Source: Stagnihabitans lacustris
GTDB taxonomy: Bacteria; Pseudomonadota; Alphaproteobacteria; Rhodobacterales; Rhodobacteraceae
DNA length: 64,000 nt
NCBI RefSeq assembly: GCF_025950525.1
Contig: NZ_JAPDGS010000002.1
Span: forward strand, 434,001-498,000
Reading direction: 5' to 3'
In this document: in pieces, positions 17,659 through 26,425 of the stretch
How the letters are laid out: every line of letters begins with the position of its first letter
How positions within the stretch are numbered: position 1 is the stretch's first letter
Notes under the pieces: model-generated
What the model was told of the DNA's origin: nothing
The model's database searches: none
The model's input: the letters and a program-made list of their open reading frames with translations, nothing else
Position numbers and translations under genes: made by a program

Positions 17659-18014
17659 ATCCCCGCACCGATCCCCGCACGTCGATGGCCCCCGGGGCCG
17701 ATCCGTCAGGCAAGGCCATATCCCGGCCGCGAGATTCCGATAGCCCCACTGTGTGGGCGGCGGCCTTGGGCCGTCGATGGGCGGGGCTCCGGGGGGAGGC
17801 CCGCCCTTTTGCCGTCCAGCGCAAGTCAGCCGGTTTCCGCCGTGCGATGTCGCGGACGGGCTTGCCAAACCGCGCCCTTCGGCCCATCCTGTTGCCGAGC
17901 CGGGGCGATGGCGTCGCCCCAGGGATGTCCCACGGCTTGCGGCGCCCCGCCGCTGTCGTCCTGTACGCCGGGACCTTTCGGGGTCCCCAGCAGACCCCTT
18001 GCATGAGGTCTGAA
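17659..18014. other. Leader region of the creatinase gene
   Basis: About 350 bases without a convincing gene. The sequence is GC-rich with short inverted words (GCGATGGCGTCGCC near 17905; GGGACCTTTCGGGGTCCC near 17971-17988, the latter a near-perfect hairpin 26 bases ahead of the creatinase start). No promoter could be named with confidence. Confidence 0.4.
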
Positions 18015-19220
18015 ATGACGAACCGTCCGCAACAATACCGCTTTCACCAGGGCGACCGTGTCTTGCCCTTTGCCGCGTCGGAATACGACCAGCGCCTTGC
18101 CGATCTGCGCGAAATCATGGAGATCCACGGCGTCGAGGCCTGCGTTTTCACCTCGATGCATTCGATCGCCTATTACTCGGGCTTCCTGTATTGCTCTTTC
18201 GGCAGGCCTTATGGCCTTGTGGTGACGGCGACGGAAAGCGTCACGATCAGCGCGGGCATCGACGCAGGCCAACCCTGGCGGCGCTGTCATGGCGACAACA
18301 TCACCTATACCGACTGGCAGCGCGACAATTACTGGCGCGCGATCCTGTCGGTGACGGGCGAAGGCCGGGTCATCGGCTGCGAGGCCGATCACCTGACGCT
18401 GGTGCAGTCGGAAAAGCTGAACGCTTTCCTGAAGCCGAAGCGCGGGGTCGATATCTCGAAGGCGGTGATGGAGCAGCGGATGCACAAGTCGGCGGCCGAG
18501 CTGGAGATCATCCGCCATGGTGCGGCGGTGGCCGATGTTGGCGGCTTTGCCATCCGCGATGCGGTCAAGGAGGGCCTGCGCGAGATTGACATCGCCATGG
18601 CCGGCCGCGACGCGATGGAGCTGGAGATTGCGCGTCGCTTTCCCGATGCGGAATACCGCGACACCTGGGTCTGGTTTCAGTCCGGCATCAACACCGATGG
18701 CGCGCACAACCCTGTGACCTCGCGCAAGCTGCAGCGCGGCGATATCCTGTCGCTGAACACCTTCCCGATGATCAGCGGCTATTACACCGCGCTGGAGCGG
18801 ACGATGTTCGTTGGCGAATGTGATGCGGCCAGCCGGCGGATCTGGGATATCAACGTCGCAGCCCATGAATACGGGATCAGCCTGTTGAAGCCCGGCGTCT
18901 CTTGCGCCGAAGTCACGGCCAAGCTGAACACCTTCTTTGAGGAACATCAGGTGCTGCAATACCGCACCTTTGGCTATGGCCATTCCTTTGGCGTCTTGTC
19001 GCATTACTATGGCCGCGAGGCGGGGCTGGAGCTGCGCGAGGATATCGACACGGTGCTGGAACCGGGCATGGTGATTTCGATGGAACCGATGCTGACGATC
19101 CCCGAAGGCCAGCCGGGCGCGGGCGGGTATCGCGAACACGACATCCTGTTCATCACCGAGGACGGCAACGAGGATATCACCAAATATCCCTATGGCCCGG
19201 AAACCAACATCGTCGGCTAA
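18015..19220 (+). CDS. Creatinase (creatine amidinohydrolase)
   Basis: A 401-residue pita-bread-fold hydrolase that splits creatine to sarcosine and urea. It matches the remembered Pseudomonas creatinase over long blocks: NYYSxFLYCSFGRPY-like, SAGIDAGQPWRR, YTDWQRDNYW, WFQSGINTDGAHNPVT, FPMISGYYTALERT, YRTFGYGHSFG, SHYYGREAGLELREDID and GAGGYREHDIL. The active-site His-containing GYGHSFG is present. The metal ligands of the related aminopeptidase P family are not conserved, as in creatinases. The start is ATG 18015, with GAGG nearby. No sarcosine oxidase gene is adjacent, so downstream metabolism is encoded elsewhere. Confidence 0.9.
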   Translation: MTNRPQQYRFHQGDRVLPFAASEYDQRLADLREIMEIHGVEACVFTSMHSIAYYSGFLYCSFGRPYGLVVTATESVTISAGIDAGQPWRRCHGDNITYTDWQRDNYWRAILSVTGEGRVIGCEADHLTLVQSEKLNAFLKPKRGVDISKAVMEQRMHKSAAELEIIRHGAAVADVGGFAIRDAVKEGLREIDIAMAGRDAMELEIARRFPDAEYRDTWVWFQSGINTDGAHNPVTSRKLQRGDILSLNTFPMISGYYTALERTMFVGECDAASRRIWDINVAAHEYGISLLKPGVSCAEVTAKLNTFFEEHQVLQYRTFGYGHSFGVLSHYYGREAGLELREDIDTVLEPGMVISMEPMLTIPEGQPGAGGYREHDILFITEDGNEDITKYPYGPETNIVG

Positions 19221-19273
19221 GCGCAAGACCCGGGGGCTACCCTGCGGAACCAGGGCGCTCGATGTGCAACCGC

Positions 19274-19299
19274 GTAGCCCGGGGTATACCCCGGGTTAC
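19274..19299. terminator. Palindromic hairpin between convergent genes
   Basis: GTAGCCCGGGGTATACC/CCGGGTTAC: an almost perfect 26-base palindrome between creatinase (plus) and the DMT gene (minus), overlapping the TAA of the latter. The GTAG head and compact stem resemble a REP-type palindrome; it is probably a bidirectional terminator. Confidence 0.65.
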
Positions 19300-20132
19300 A
19301 ACCTCGTCAGCACCACGCCGCCGACGATCACCAAAGCGGCCAGCGCCTTGGTTCCGGTCATCTTTTCGTGGAAGAACACCCAGCCCATCGCCACCGCGAA
19401 CAGGATTGACGTCTCGCGCAGAGCCGCCACCAAAGACACCGGCGCCACCGTCGTGGCCCAAATCGAGATCGCATAGGCCACATAGCTGGCCGCCGCCGCG
19501 ATCAGCCCGGTGATCCAGGGTTTCCACTCACGCGGCAGGAAACCCGTCCCTTTCCACAGCGTCACGCCTCCGGCGAAAATCACCCCATCCGCGATGAAGA
19601 CCCAGGCCACATAGGCCACCGCATCGCCACTGATCTTGGCCCCATGCGCGTCGATCAACGTATAGATCGAGGTCGCCACCGCCGACCCCAAGGCAAAGGG
19701 GATCAGCCGCCGGTTCTCTCCGGCAAAGATCACCCCGCCGGCCATCATCAGGATGCCCAGACCCAGCACCAGGATGCCGGCGAATTCCTGCGGCGTCAGG
19801 ACCTCGCCCAGGAAAAAGGCCGAGACGACGGCCACGATCAGGGGCGCCGTCCCCCGGGCAATCGGGTAAACCCGGGACAGGTCGCCGCGCTGATAGGCCA
19901 GGGTCAGGAACAGCTTGTAGAAGAAATGCGTGCAGCCCGCCGCCAGGACCCAGGGCAGGGCTTCGGTTGCAAGCATGGGCCGCGAGGCCGCGACCGCAAG
20001 GCCAAAGGGAATCTCCCCAAGCGACAGGATCACCGTGGCCGCCATCCGGTTGGTGCCGGATTTGATCAGCGTGTTCCACAGCGCATGGAAAAAGGCGCTG
20101 CCCAGGACGGCCAGCATGACGAAGACGGACAT
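19296..20132 (-). CDS. DMT (EamA) family transporter
   Basis: A 278-residue membrane protein with about ten helices in two EamA halves (N-terminal half beginning LGSAFFHALWNTLIKSG; second half beginning PFALGSAVATSIYTLID). It is a drug/metabolite transporter family member and the substrate cannot be read from the sequence. It ends in the palindromic hairpin shared with the creatinase 3' side. Being convergent with creatinase, co-regulation is not implied. Confidence 0.88.
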   Translation of the reverse strand: MSVFVMLAVLGSAFFHALWNTLIKSGTNRMAATVILSLGEIPFGLAVAASRPMLATEALPWVLAAGCTHFFYKLFLTLAYQRGDLSRVYPIARGTAPLIVAVVSAFFLGEVLTPQEFAGILVLGLGILMMAGGVIFAGENRRLIPFALGSAVATSIYTLIDAHGAKISGDAVAYVAWVFIADGVIFAGGVTLWKGTGFLPREWKPWITGLIAAAASYVAYAISIWATTVAPVSLVAALRETSILFAVAMGWVFFHEKMTGTKALAALVIVGGVVLTRL

Positions 20133-20237
20133 GGGGCGACGGTTTCCCTTGCGGCCGGTGCGGCCTTGCCCCTTGTTACAAAAGCTTCATCCTTGGGTCC
20201 AGCGCGGCCGGTCGCTGGACCTATGCGCGGTCAGGCG

Positions 20238-22145
20238 TCATAGAGCCAAGCCCATCCGTGTGCCCTCTTCGATGGCGCGCTTGGCGTCGATGCCGGCGGC
20301 ATCCCGCGCGCCGCCGATCCGGGGCCCGGGCAGGTCGGCCACGGCCTCTTGACCTGCGCAGATCACCAGGTCGGTGGCCGGAATGACCAAGGGCTGACCA
20401 TCCTGAAGCACATGCAGGCCCTGATCGTCAAAGTGGCTGTAGTCCACCCCGCCCAACATCGTCACCCCATGCGCGGCCAGATGCGCCCGGTGAATCCAGC
20501 CCGTCGTTTTGCCCAAGCCCTTGCCCGGCTTGCCTTTTGACCGCTGCAAAAGCCAGATCTCGCGGCTTGGCTTCATCGGGCGGGGCGTTTGCAAACCGCC
20601 TGCGGAGACAGCCGGATCGCCCAAACCCCATTCCGTCGCGAAGTCCTCATGCCCCAGCAGAAAGGCCGCCACGTCAAAGCCGATGCCCCCGGCGCCGATG
20701 ATCGCGACCCTTGGGCCCAGGGGCGCGCCATTCAGCGCCTGTTGGTAGTCCGGGCCGGGCAGGGCGGTCTTGCGCGGCCGGACCCCCGTGGCGATGACCA
20801 CCGCGTCAAAGCCCGCAAGATCGGCCGTCCCGGCGCGCGTGTTCAGCCGCAGGGTGATATTGGGGTGGCGGGCCTCGGCCTCGTAATAGGCCAGCAGGGT
20901 CTGGAATTCCTCCTTGCCCGGCACCTTGGCCGCCAGCCGCATCTGGCCGCCGATCTGCGCGGCGGCCTCGAACAGCGTCACCTTGTGGCCGCGTTTGGCC
21001 GCTGTCAGCGCACAGGCCAGACCCGCCGCCCCGGCGCCGATGATGGCGACGGTCTTGGCGGGTGCTGGGGGGGCTTCGAACTCCGCCTCGCGCCCGGCGG
21101 CGGGATTGGTCAGGCAGGTGGCCGCCTTGCCCTCGAACGTGTGGTCCAGACAGGCCTGGTTGCAGGCGATGCAGGGGGTGATGTTCTGGCCGTTCTGGGC
21201 CTTGTTGACCCAGTCGGGATCGGCCAGCAGCGGTCGGGCCAGGCCGATCAGGTCGGCTTGTTTTGCCGCAAGGATCGCCTCGGCGGTGGCCGGATCTGGG
21301 ATGCGGTTGACGGCGATGACCGGGCGGTCGGTCAGGGCTTTGAGCCGCGCTGTCAGGGGGGCAAAGGCCGCCCGGGGGACGTTCTGCGCGATGGTGGGCA
21401 CGCGGGCCTCATGCCAGCCGATGCCGGAGTTGAAGATATCGACGAGGGGGGAGAGTTCTTGCGCCAGGGCTGCGGTGTCCTCCCAGGTCTGGCCCTGGTC
21501 GACCAGGTCGATGAGGGAAATGCGGAAGATCAATAGGTTGGGGCCGATGGCGTCGCGGGTGGCTTTCGTGACCTCACGGGCGAAAAGGCGGCGGTCCTGG
21601 CCCCAGCGGTCGGTGCGGCGGTTGGTGCGGGGGGCAAGGAACTGGTTGATCAGATAGCCTTCCGATCCCATGAGTTCGACCCCGTCATAGCCTGCGCTGA
21701 TGGCCCTTTGGGCGGTGCTGGCGATGTCGGCAATCTGCTTGGCGATGGTTTCTTCGGTCAGTTCTTTGGGCGGGAAGGGGGAGATGGGGGATTTCAGCGG
21801 AGAGGGCGCGACGCAATGCGGCGAAAAGGCATAGCGGCCGGCGTGGAGGATTTGCAGGACGATCCTGGCGCCATGTTGGTGGACGGTGTCAGTGAGGTGG
21901 CGGTGGTGGGAAAGGTTCGCGTCCGTCAGCTCTGCCGCGCCTTGGAAGACCGCGCCTTCGGGATTGGGGGCGATGCCGCCGGTGATGATGAGGGCGGCGC
22001 CTCCCTCGGCGCGGGCCCGGTAAAAGCGGGTGAGGGCGGCCCAGTCCTCGCGTTCCTCGAGGCCCGTGTGCATCGAGCCCATGACGACGCGGTTCTTCAG
22101 GGTGAAGGGGCGGAGATGGAGGGGGGTGAAGAGATGGGGGTGCAT
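20238..22145 (-). CDS. fadH: 2,4-dienoyl-CoA reductase (FadH type)
   Basis: A 635-residue flavo-iron-sulfur enzyme needed for beta-oxidation of unsaturated acyl-CoA. The FMN TIM-barrel (1-~340) has MGSMHTGLE, the catalytic Tyr164 in GSEGYLINQF and His245 in GWHEARVPTIA. The 4Fe-4S cysteines are C325, C328, C332 and C344. The C-terminal FAD/NADPH part has IIGAGAAGLACAL and GKTTGWIHR. These align block by block with E. coli FadH. The start MHPHLFTPL (22145) has GGAGG upstream; longer frames lead into the repeat region. It stands alone, away from the fad locus at 33-43 kb. Confidence 0.93.
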   Translation of the reverse strand: MHPHLFTPLHLRPFTLKNRVVMGSMHTGLEEREDWAALTRFYRARAEGGAALIITGGIAPNPEGAVFQGAAELTDANLSHHRHLTDTVHQHGARIVLQILHAGRYAFSPHCVAPSPLKSPISPFPPKELTEETIAKQIADIASTAQRAISAGYDGVELMGSEGYLINQFLAPRTNRRTDRWGQDRRLFAREVTKATRDAIGPNLLIFRISLIDLVDQGQTWEDTAALAQELSPLVDIFNSGIGWHEARVPTIAQNVPRAAFAPLTARLKALTDRPVIAVNRIPDPATAEAILAAKQADLIGLARPLLADPDWVNKAQNGQNITPCIACNQACLDHTFEGKAATCLTNPAAGREAEFEAPPAPAKTVAIIGAGAAGLACALTAAKRGHKVTLFEAAAQIGGQMRLAAKVPGKEEFQTLLAYYEAEARHPNITLRLNTRAGTADLAGFDAVVIATGVRPRKTALPGPDYQQALNGAPLGPRVAIIGAGGIGFDVAAFLLGHEDFATEWGLGDPAVSAGGLQTPRPMKPSREIWLLQRSKGKPGKGLGKTTGWIHRAHLAAHGVTMLGGVDYSHFDDQGLHVLQDGQPLVIPATDLVICAGQEAVADLPGPRIGGARDAAGIDAKRAIEEGTRMGLAL

Positions 22146-22347
22146 GTGGGCCTCCTTTGGTTGGAGGATGGCGGAGGACGGGGGAGAGGGGAAGCGTGAC
22201 GTAGGGTTCGGACCGACCCCATGGCCCTTGGGCCTCGGGGTCAAAATGGTCCAGTGGACCATTTTGAGGTCCGAACGCCCGCGAAAGCTTTCGCGGGCCG
22301 GGCGGTGGGCGCGGGTGGGGTTGGCGTAGGGCGCTCGGGTGGGTGGT

Positions 22348-22369
22348 GTAGGGCGGGATTTATCCCGCC
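22348..22369 (+). repeat. REP-like palindrome, GC-rich variant
   Basis: GTAG followed by GGCGGGAT TT ATCCCGCC: the same head tetranucleotide as the REPs below but a different stem sequence. Confidence 0.65.
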
Positions 22370-22502
22370 GTTTGGGGGGCGGAGTCATGGGGCTCTCCGG
22401 GGCCGGGGGATTTATCCCCCGGCCCCGGTCGGTAGGGGTTGGGGCGGGGCTGTGGCCCCGGGGGCAGGGCGCGCAGAGCGGGGGATTGGGTGGGACAGAA
22501 AA

Positions 22503-22526
22503 GGTGCGTGAAATCACGCACCCTAC
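22503..22526 (-). repeat. REP element left of the RAYT gene (inverted)
   Basis: GGTGCGTGAAATCACGCACC followed by CTAC, i.e. GTAG plus a hairpin on the minus strand. It has the opposite orientation to the two copies right of the gene. Confidence 0.88.
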
Positions 22527-22561
22527 ACCAGTTGTTAACCTTGATCCGGTGAGATGGGGGC

Positions 22562-23026
22562 ATGTCGGGATATGTTCGCCCTCGCGTCTCTGGCGCTTCG
22601 GTCTTCTTCACGGTCACGTTGCAGGACCGGGGCGGGCAGTTGTTGGTCGATGAAGTGGCACGGTTGCGCGAGGCGGTGGCGGTGACCAGGGCCGAGCGAC
22701 CGTTCCAGATCGACGCTTTCGTCGTCTTGCCGGACCATTTGCATTGCGTCTGGACGCTTCCAGAGGGGGAGACGGATTTCTCGACGCGGTGGCGGTTGAT
22801 CAAGACGCGGTTTTCGCGGGGGCTCCCGATGGGCACGCGGCGGGCAAGCCATGAGCGGCGGCAAGAGCGCGGCATATGGCAGCGGCGATTTTGGGAGCAC
22901 CACATCCGCAACGAGGCCGATTTCGCGGCACATGTGCAGTATTGTTGGATCAACCCGGTGAAGCATGGGTTGGTCGAGCGGCCCGAGGATTGGCCCTATT
23001 CCTCTATCCACCGAGATTTGCGGTAG
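22562..23026 (+). CDS. REP-associated tyrosine transposase (RAYT)
   Basis: A 154-residue Y1/IS200-like transposase (TnpA_REP). Signatures are the metal-binding HxH in LPDHLHCVW (H59, H61), a basic central segment with WQRRFWEHHIRNEADF, and the nucleophile Tyr127 in YCWINPVKHG, followed by PYSSIH near the C-terminus. RAYTs are single-copy, domesticated relatives of IS200/IS605 that recognise REP palindromes headed by GTAG. Such palindromes flank it here: one inverted at 22503 and direct copies at 23023 and 23091. The stop codon TAG itself lies in the GTAG of the 23023 REP. The gene appears intact. Confidence 0.92.
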   Translation: MSGYVRPRVSGASVFFTVTLQDRGGQLLVDEVARLREAVAVTRAERPFQIDAFVVLPDHLHCVWTLPEGETDFSTRWRLIKTRFSRGLPMGTRRASHERRQERGIWQRRFWEHHIRNEADFAAHVQYCWINPVKHGLVERPEDWPYSSIHRDLR

Positions 23027-23046
23027 GGTGCGTGATTTCACGCACC
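23023..23046 (+). repeat. REP element overlapping the RAYT stop
   Basis: GTAGGGTGCGTG/ATTTCACGCACC. The TAG stop codon of the transposase gene is part of the GTAG head. Confidence 0.9.
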
Positions 23047-23090
23047 ATGGCGATGGTGGGGTGGCGGAGGTCATCAAGCGATGATGGTGG

Positions 23091-23114
23091 GTAGGGTGCG
23101 TGATTTCACGCACC
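23091..23114 (+). repeat. REP element, second direct copy
   Basis: Identical 24-base GTAG-headed palindrome, 68 bases after the first, in the same orientation. Confidence 0.9.
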
Positions 23115-23132
23115 ATTACGGTGGTGGGGAGT

Positions 23133-23156
23133 GGTGCGTGCGAGCACGCACCCTAC
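23133..23156 (-). repeat. REP element at the 3' side of the SLATT-like gene
   Basis: GGTGCGTGCGAGCACGCACC followed by CTAC: inverted copy with a GCGAGC centre. It forms a BIME-like pair with the REP at 23091 and ends 2 bases before the stop-codon end of the SLATT-like gene. Confidence 0.9.
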
Positions 23157-23158
23157 GA

Positions 23159-23854
23159 TCACTTGTTCTCCGGTTCGTGTAGGCTTGCCGCATCAATCTT
23201 TTCGTCCATCTGAGGCTCGTTTGGAAAAATTGACATCCAAACAACAATCCCAGTTACGATTAGTACCGAAATGTGCAAGCTCATCCAGCTTTTTTCCCAG
23301 ATGAAGTATCTGACTGGATAGACGAAACCATTTCGCCAAAACGGGGAGATAGATGAAGACAGAGAAGGCTTTCTGCACACGACCCCGTAATGGTCGAGGT
23401 TATCATGATTGAAGGCGCAGTCATCCAGAGCCGATTGATACTCCTGTTGCAATTCGCCAATTTTGGTTGCGTCCGATCGCTCCTCCGGGGTCAAGAGCAT
23501 TAACCGGCTATAGACAGCAGCGATTTTTCTGGCGCTCCGATGAAGGGCCTCCCCCTTCAGTTGGAAGCCACCTGAGGATTCGAGAAGGCTGGTGATAATG
23601 ATGAATATGGAGTTGACTACTGACAAAGCCAGAAGCAGCTGGCTCTGCTGAGGAGCAAGCGTCCTAAAATTCGGGATAAGTGAAAGAAAGATCACGAAAA
23701 GCGAAAGAATTGAGACCATTAGATTGGACTCTCGCTGACGGCGTTCAAGTCGGAGATTCGCCTGAAATCTTGCATCGCGTGTCATTTCTACCCGGCGAGC
23801 CAAGTCTTCAAAAGGAGTCCTGTGCTTCGGCTTTACGCTTTCAGGTTCAGTCAT
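23159..23854 (-). CDS. SLATT-like two-TM membrane effector protein
   Basis: A 231-residue protein from ATG 23854 (an ATG at 23881 would add nine). A charged helical N-terminus (TRDARFQANLRLERRQRES) leads into two close membrane helices (about 44-62 and 73-92), then a helical stretch with GGFQLKGEALHRSARKIAAVYS, and a third hydrophobic segment (191-210). The Ala/Arg-rich pre-helix and the xxLHRSARKIAAVY block fit the SLATT families, two-TM effectors found with SMODS/SLOG nucleotide signalling and anti-phage systems. No nucleotidyltransferase or SLOG partner is adjacent. Base composition is strikingly AT-rich (about 38% GC in some 60-base stretches). REPs flank it on both sides. Probably acquired. 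Confidence 0.65.
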   Translation of the reverse strand: MTEPESVKPKHRTPFEDLARRVEMTRDARFQANLRLERRQRESNLMVSILSLFVIFLSLIPNFRTLAPQQSQLLLALSVVNSIFIIITSLLESSGGFQLKGEALHRSARKIAAVYSRLMLLTPEERSDATKIGELQQEYQSALDDCAFNHDNLDHYGVVCRKPSLSSSISPFWRNGFVYPVRYFIWEKSWMSLHISVLIVTGIVVWMSIFPNEPQMDEKIDAASLHEPENK

Positions 23855-23895
23855 TCTATTCGTGGCCCTGTTAGGAAACATCTCTTTTTGAAAAA

Positions 23896-23919
23896 GGTGC
23901 GTGCAAGCACGCACCCTAC
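23896..23919 (-). repeat. REP element at the 5' side of the SLATT-like gene
   Basis: GGTGCGTGCAAGCACGCACC followed by CTAC: the same orientation as the copy at 23133, with a GCAAGC centre. Together they bracket the AT-rich gene. Confidence 0.9.
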
Positions 23920-23941
23920 GGGTCTCCCCTTGGGGCGGCCT

Positions 23942-25741
23942 TTACGAATCCATCTTCAACGCATTGATGAACGCCGTCTGCGGGATCTCGACTTTCCCGA
24001 ACTGGCGCATCTTCTTCTTGCCCTCTTTCTGCTTCTCCAGCAGCTTCTTCTTCCGGGTGGCATCCCCGCCGTAGCACTTCGCCGTCACGTCCTTGCGCAT
24101 CGCGCTCAAGGTCTCACGCGCGATGACCCTTCCGCCGATGGCCGCCTGGATCGGGATCTTGAACATGTGGCGGGGGATCAGCTCTTTCAGCTTTTCCACC
24201 ATGCCACGGCCGCGCATCTCGGCGCGGTCGCGGTGGACCATCATCGACAAGGCGTCCACCGGCTCGTCGTTCACCAGGATCGACATCTTGACCAGGAAAT
24301 CCTCGCGGTATTCGCTGATCGTGTAGTCAAAGCTGGCATAGCCCTTGGTCACCGATTTCAGGCGGTCGTAGAAGTCGAAGACGACCTCGTTCAGCGGCAG
24401 GTCATATTCGACCATGGCGCGCGATCCGGCATAGGTCAGGTTCTGTTGGATGCCGCGGCGGTCTTGGCACAGCTTCAGGATATCGCCCAGATATTCGTCG
24501 GGGACCATGATGGTCGCCTTGATCCGGGGCTCCTCGATATGGTCGATATAGGTCAGGTCGGGCATGTCGGCGGGGTTGTGGAGGTCGCGGACCTCGCCGT
24601 CCTTCATGTGCAGGTGGTAGACCACGGAAGGCGCGGTGGTGATCAGGTCGAGGTCGAACTCACGCTCCAGCCGTTCACGGATCACCTCCAGGTGGAGGAG
24701 GCCGAGGAAGCCGCAGCGGAAGCCGAAACCGAGGGCGGCGGAGGTCTCCATCTCGGTCGAGAAGCTTGCGTCGTTCAGCGCCAGTTTCTCGATCGCGTCG
24801 CGGAGCGTTTCGAAGTCGTTGGCGTCGACCGGGAAGAGGCCGCAGAAGACGACGGGTTGGGCGGGTTTGAAACCGTCGAGGGGCGTCTCGCAGGGTTTGC
24901 GTTCGTGGGTGACGGTGTCGCCGACGCGGGTGTCGCGGACCTGCTTGATCGAGGCGGTGAAGATGCCGATTTCGCCCGGGCCAAGCTCGGGGATATCGAC
25001 CATCTGGGGGCGGAGGACGGCGAGCTTGTCGATGCCGTAAGCCGCGTTCGTGGCCATCATGCGGATGCGGTCGCCCTTTTTGATCACGCCGTCGATGACG
25101 CGGATCATGACGACCACACCCAGATAGGCGTCATACCAGCTGTCGACCAGCATGGCCTTGAGCGGCGCATCCCGCGTGCCTTTCGGCGCCGGAAGCCGGG
25201 TCACGATGGCCTCCAGCACATCGGGAATCCCAAGGCCGGATTTGGCCGAAATGAGCACCGAATCCGAGGCGTCCAGACCGATGACGTCTTCGATCTGCGC
25301 CTTCACCCGCTCGGGTTCGGCCGCCGGAAGGTCGATCTTGTTCAGCACGGGCACGATGTCATGGCCCGCGTCCAGTGCCTGGTAGACATTGGCGAGCGTC
25401 TGGGCCTCGACGCCTTGGGAGGCATCGACGACCAGCAAGGACCCCTCCACAGCGCGCATGGAACGCGAGACCTCATAGGCGAAGTCGACATGGCCGGGGG
25501 TGTCGATCAGGTTCAGGACATAGTCCAGCCCATCCTTGGCGCGGTAGTTCAGCCGCACCGTGTTGGCCTTGATCGTGATGCCACGCTCACGCTCGATGTC
25601 CATGCTGTCAAGCATCTGCTCTTTCATGTCGCGTTGGGCGACAGTGCCGGTCGCCTGAATCAGGCGGTCGGCGAGCGTGGATTTGCCGTGGTCGATGTGA
25701 GCCACGATGGAGAAATTGCGGATACGGTCAAGATCGGTCAT
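23942..25741 (-). CDS. lepA: Elongation factor 4 (LepA)
   Basis: A 599-residue ribosome-associated GTPase, standard family length. G-domain motifs are AHIDHGKST (about 12-20), IDTPGHVDF and NKIDLP; the LepA-specific C-terminal domain ends [13 protein letters not shown]-like ([13 protein letters not shown] here). It acts in back-translocation or in 30S assembly and initiation, depending on the study. The ATG at 25741 ([17 protein letters not shown]) is the conserved start; upstream codons are spurious. Confidence 0.97.
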   Translation of the reverse strand: MTDLDRIRNFSIVAHIDHGKSTLADRLIQATGTVAQRDMKEQMLDSMDIERERGITIKANTVRLNYRAKDGLDYVLNLIDTPGHVDFAYEVSRSMRAVEGSLLVVDASQGVEAQTLANVYQALDAGHDIVPVLNKIDLPAAEPERVKAQIEDVIGLDASDSVLISAKSGLGIPDVLEAIVTRLPAPKGTRDAPLKAMLVDSWYDAYLGVVVMIRVIDGVIKKGDRIRMMATNAAYGIDKLAVLRPQMVDIPELGPGEIGIFTASIKQVRDTRVGDTVTHERKPCETPLDGFKPAQPVVFCGLFPVDANDFETLRDAIEKLALNDASFSTEMETSAALGFGFRCGFLGLLHLEVIRERLEREFDLDLITTAPSVVYHLHMKDGEVRDLHNPADMPDLTYIDHIEEPRIKATIMVPDEYLGDILKLCQDRRGIQQNLTYAGSRAMVEYDLPLNEVVFDFYDRLKSVTKGYASFDYTISEYREDFLVKMSILVNDEPVDALSMMVHRDRAEMRGRGMVEKLKELIPRHMFKIPIQAAIGGRVIARETLSAMRKDVTAKCYGGDATRKKKLLEKQKEGKKKMRQFGKVEIPQTAFINALKMDS

Positions 25742-26080
25742 GGCCGCCCTATAGCCCAAGGCGGGCTGCCGGGGAAGGGGGCTGCCCGCGTTTGCCGGCG
25801 GTTTGCGGGGTGATTCCAAAGCCAGCGGCGCGTTTGGCGGCAAGCCCCGGGGAGGCGCTGCCTCCCCGGACCCCTCCGGAATATTTGGGTCAGTATGAAA
25901 GGGGCAGATTTAGGGGGGCTTGGGAATGGGGCCACCGGATTTGGGGGTGGGGTCCGGGCAAGGGCGGAAATCCGCGCAAATCCCTGCCAGGGTTGAAAAT
26001 TCCGTTCCGAATCGGTAAACGGTAGGCAACAAAAACAGCGGGGGGGCGTGTCGTTACCCCGAACAAGCTGAGGCAGAAAC
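25742..26080. other. Divergent spacer between lepA and a small secreted gene
   Basis: About 340 bases with no gene. A GC stem (CCGGGGAGGCGCTGCCTCCCCGG, 25849-25870 region) directly precedes a forward box element at 25874-25901 (CTCCGGAATATTTGGG to GTATGAAAG). The last ~60 bases are less GC-rich (AAAACAGCG, TCGTTACCCC) and likely hold the promoter of the next plus-strand gene; no -35/-10 pair could be assigned firmly. Confidence 0.5.
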
Positions 26081-26392
26081 ATGAGCAGAATGTTTTTCGG
26101 GGCCGCGTTGGCGGGCCTGTCCCTGATGATGGTTGGCGCGGTTCAGGCTGGCCCGATTGACAACGCCTGTCTGCGGTCGGACCGCGATGCGGCCAATCGT
26201 CAGCTGTGTTCGTGTATTCAGCGCGTGGCCAATCAGACGCTGACCGGTGGCGATCAGCGCCAGGTGGCGGCGTTCTTCAAGAACCCTGACAAGGCGCAAA
26301 GCGTGCGCATGTCGCAATCGGACCGCGATGACGCGTTCTGGGACCGGTATCAGGCCTTCAGCGCGGCGGCTGCCGCCTCTTGCCAGGGCTAA
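26081..26392 (+). CDS. Small secreted cysteine-containing protein
   Basis: A 103-residue protein with a signal peptide (cleavage likely after VQA, residue 23). The mature part has NACLRSDRDAANRQLCSCIQ (C30, C43, C45) and a C-terminal ASCQG (C101), giving two possible disulphides, and a central FFKNPDKAQ. Proteins of this pattern are common in Rhodobacteraceae; some database names call them arginine transporter, but nothing in the sequence supports transport. A bidirectional terminator follows at once. Confidence 0.8.
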   Translation: MSRMFFGAALAGLSLMMVGAVQAGPIDNACLRSDRDAANRQLCSCIQRVANQTLTGGDQRQVAAFFKNPDKAQSVRMSQSDRDDAFWDRYQAFSAAAAASCQG

Positions 26393-26396
26393 GTCC

Positions 26397-26422
26397 AAAG
26401 GCCGCCTTGTGGGGCGGCCTTT
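26397..26422. terminator. Bidirectional Rho-independent terminator
   Basis: AAAGGCCGCC / GGCGGCCTTT arms with a 6-base loop, followed by a short T-run (TTTT) on the plus strand and preceded by A residues. It sits between two convergent genes. Confidence 0.85.
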
Positions 26423-26425
26423 TCG

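Larger units (their letters stand above)
22146..22561. other. Palindrome-rich spacer upstream of the RAYT gene
   Basis: No gene. It contains several perfect stems: AAAATGGTCCAGTGGACCATTTT (22242-22264); CCCGCGAAAGC/GCTTTCGCGGG (22278-22299); a GTAG-headed REP-like GTAGGGCGGGATTTATCCC (22348-22366, closing at 22369); a stem around GATTTATC (GGCCGGGG / CCCCGGCC, 22401-22426); and an inverted typical REP at 22503-22526. The density of palindromes is as expected around a RAYT. Confidence 0.7.

Noticed and set aside
22200-22517. N-terminal extension of the dienoyl-CoA reductase frame
   Set aside because: The frame stays open by composition through palindromic spacer DNA; the conserved start with GGAGG is at 22145.
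23159-23914. Full CBASS or SMODS operon
   Set aside because: Only a SLATT-like protein is present; no nucleotidyltransferase, SLOG protein or other effector partner in the flanking genes.
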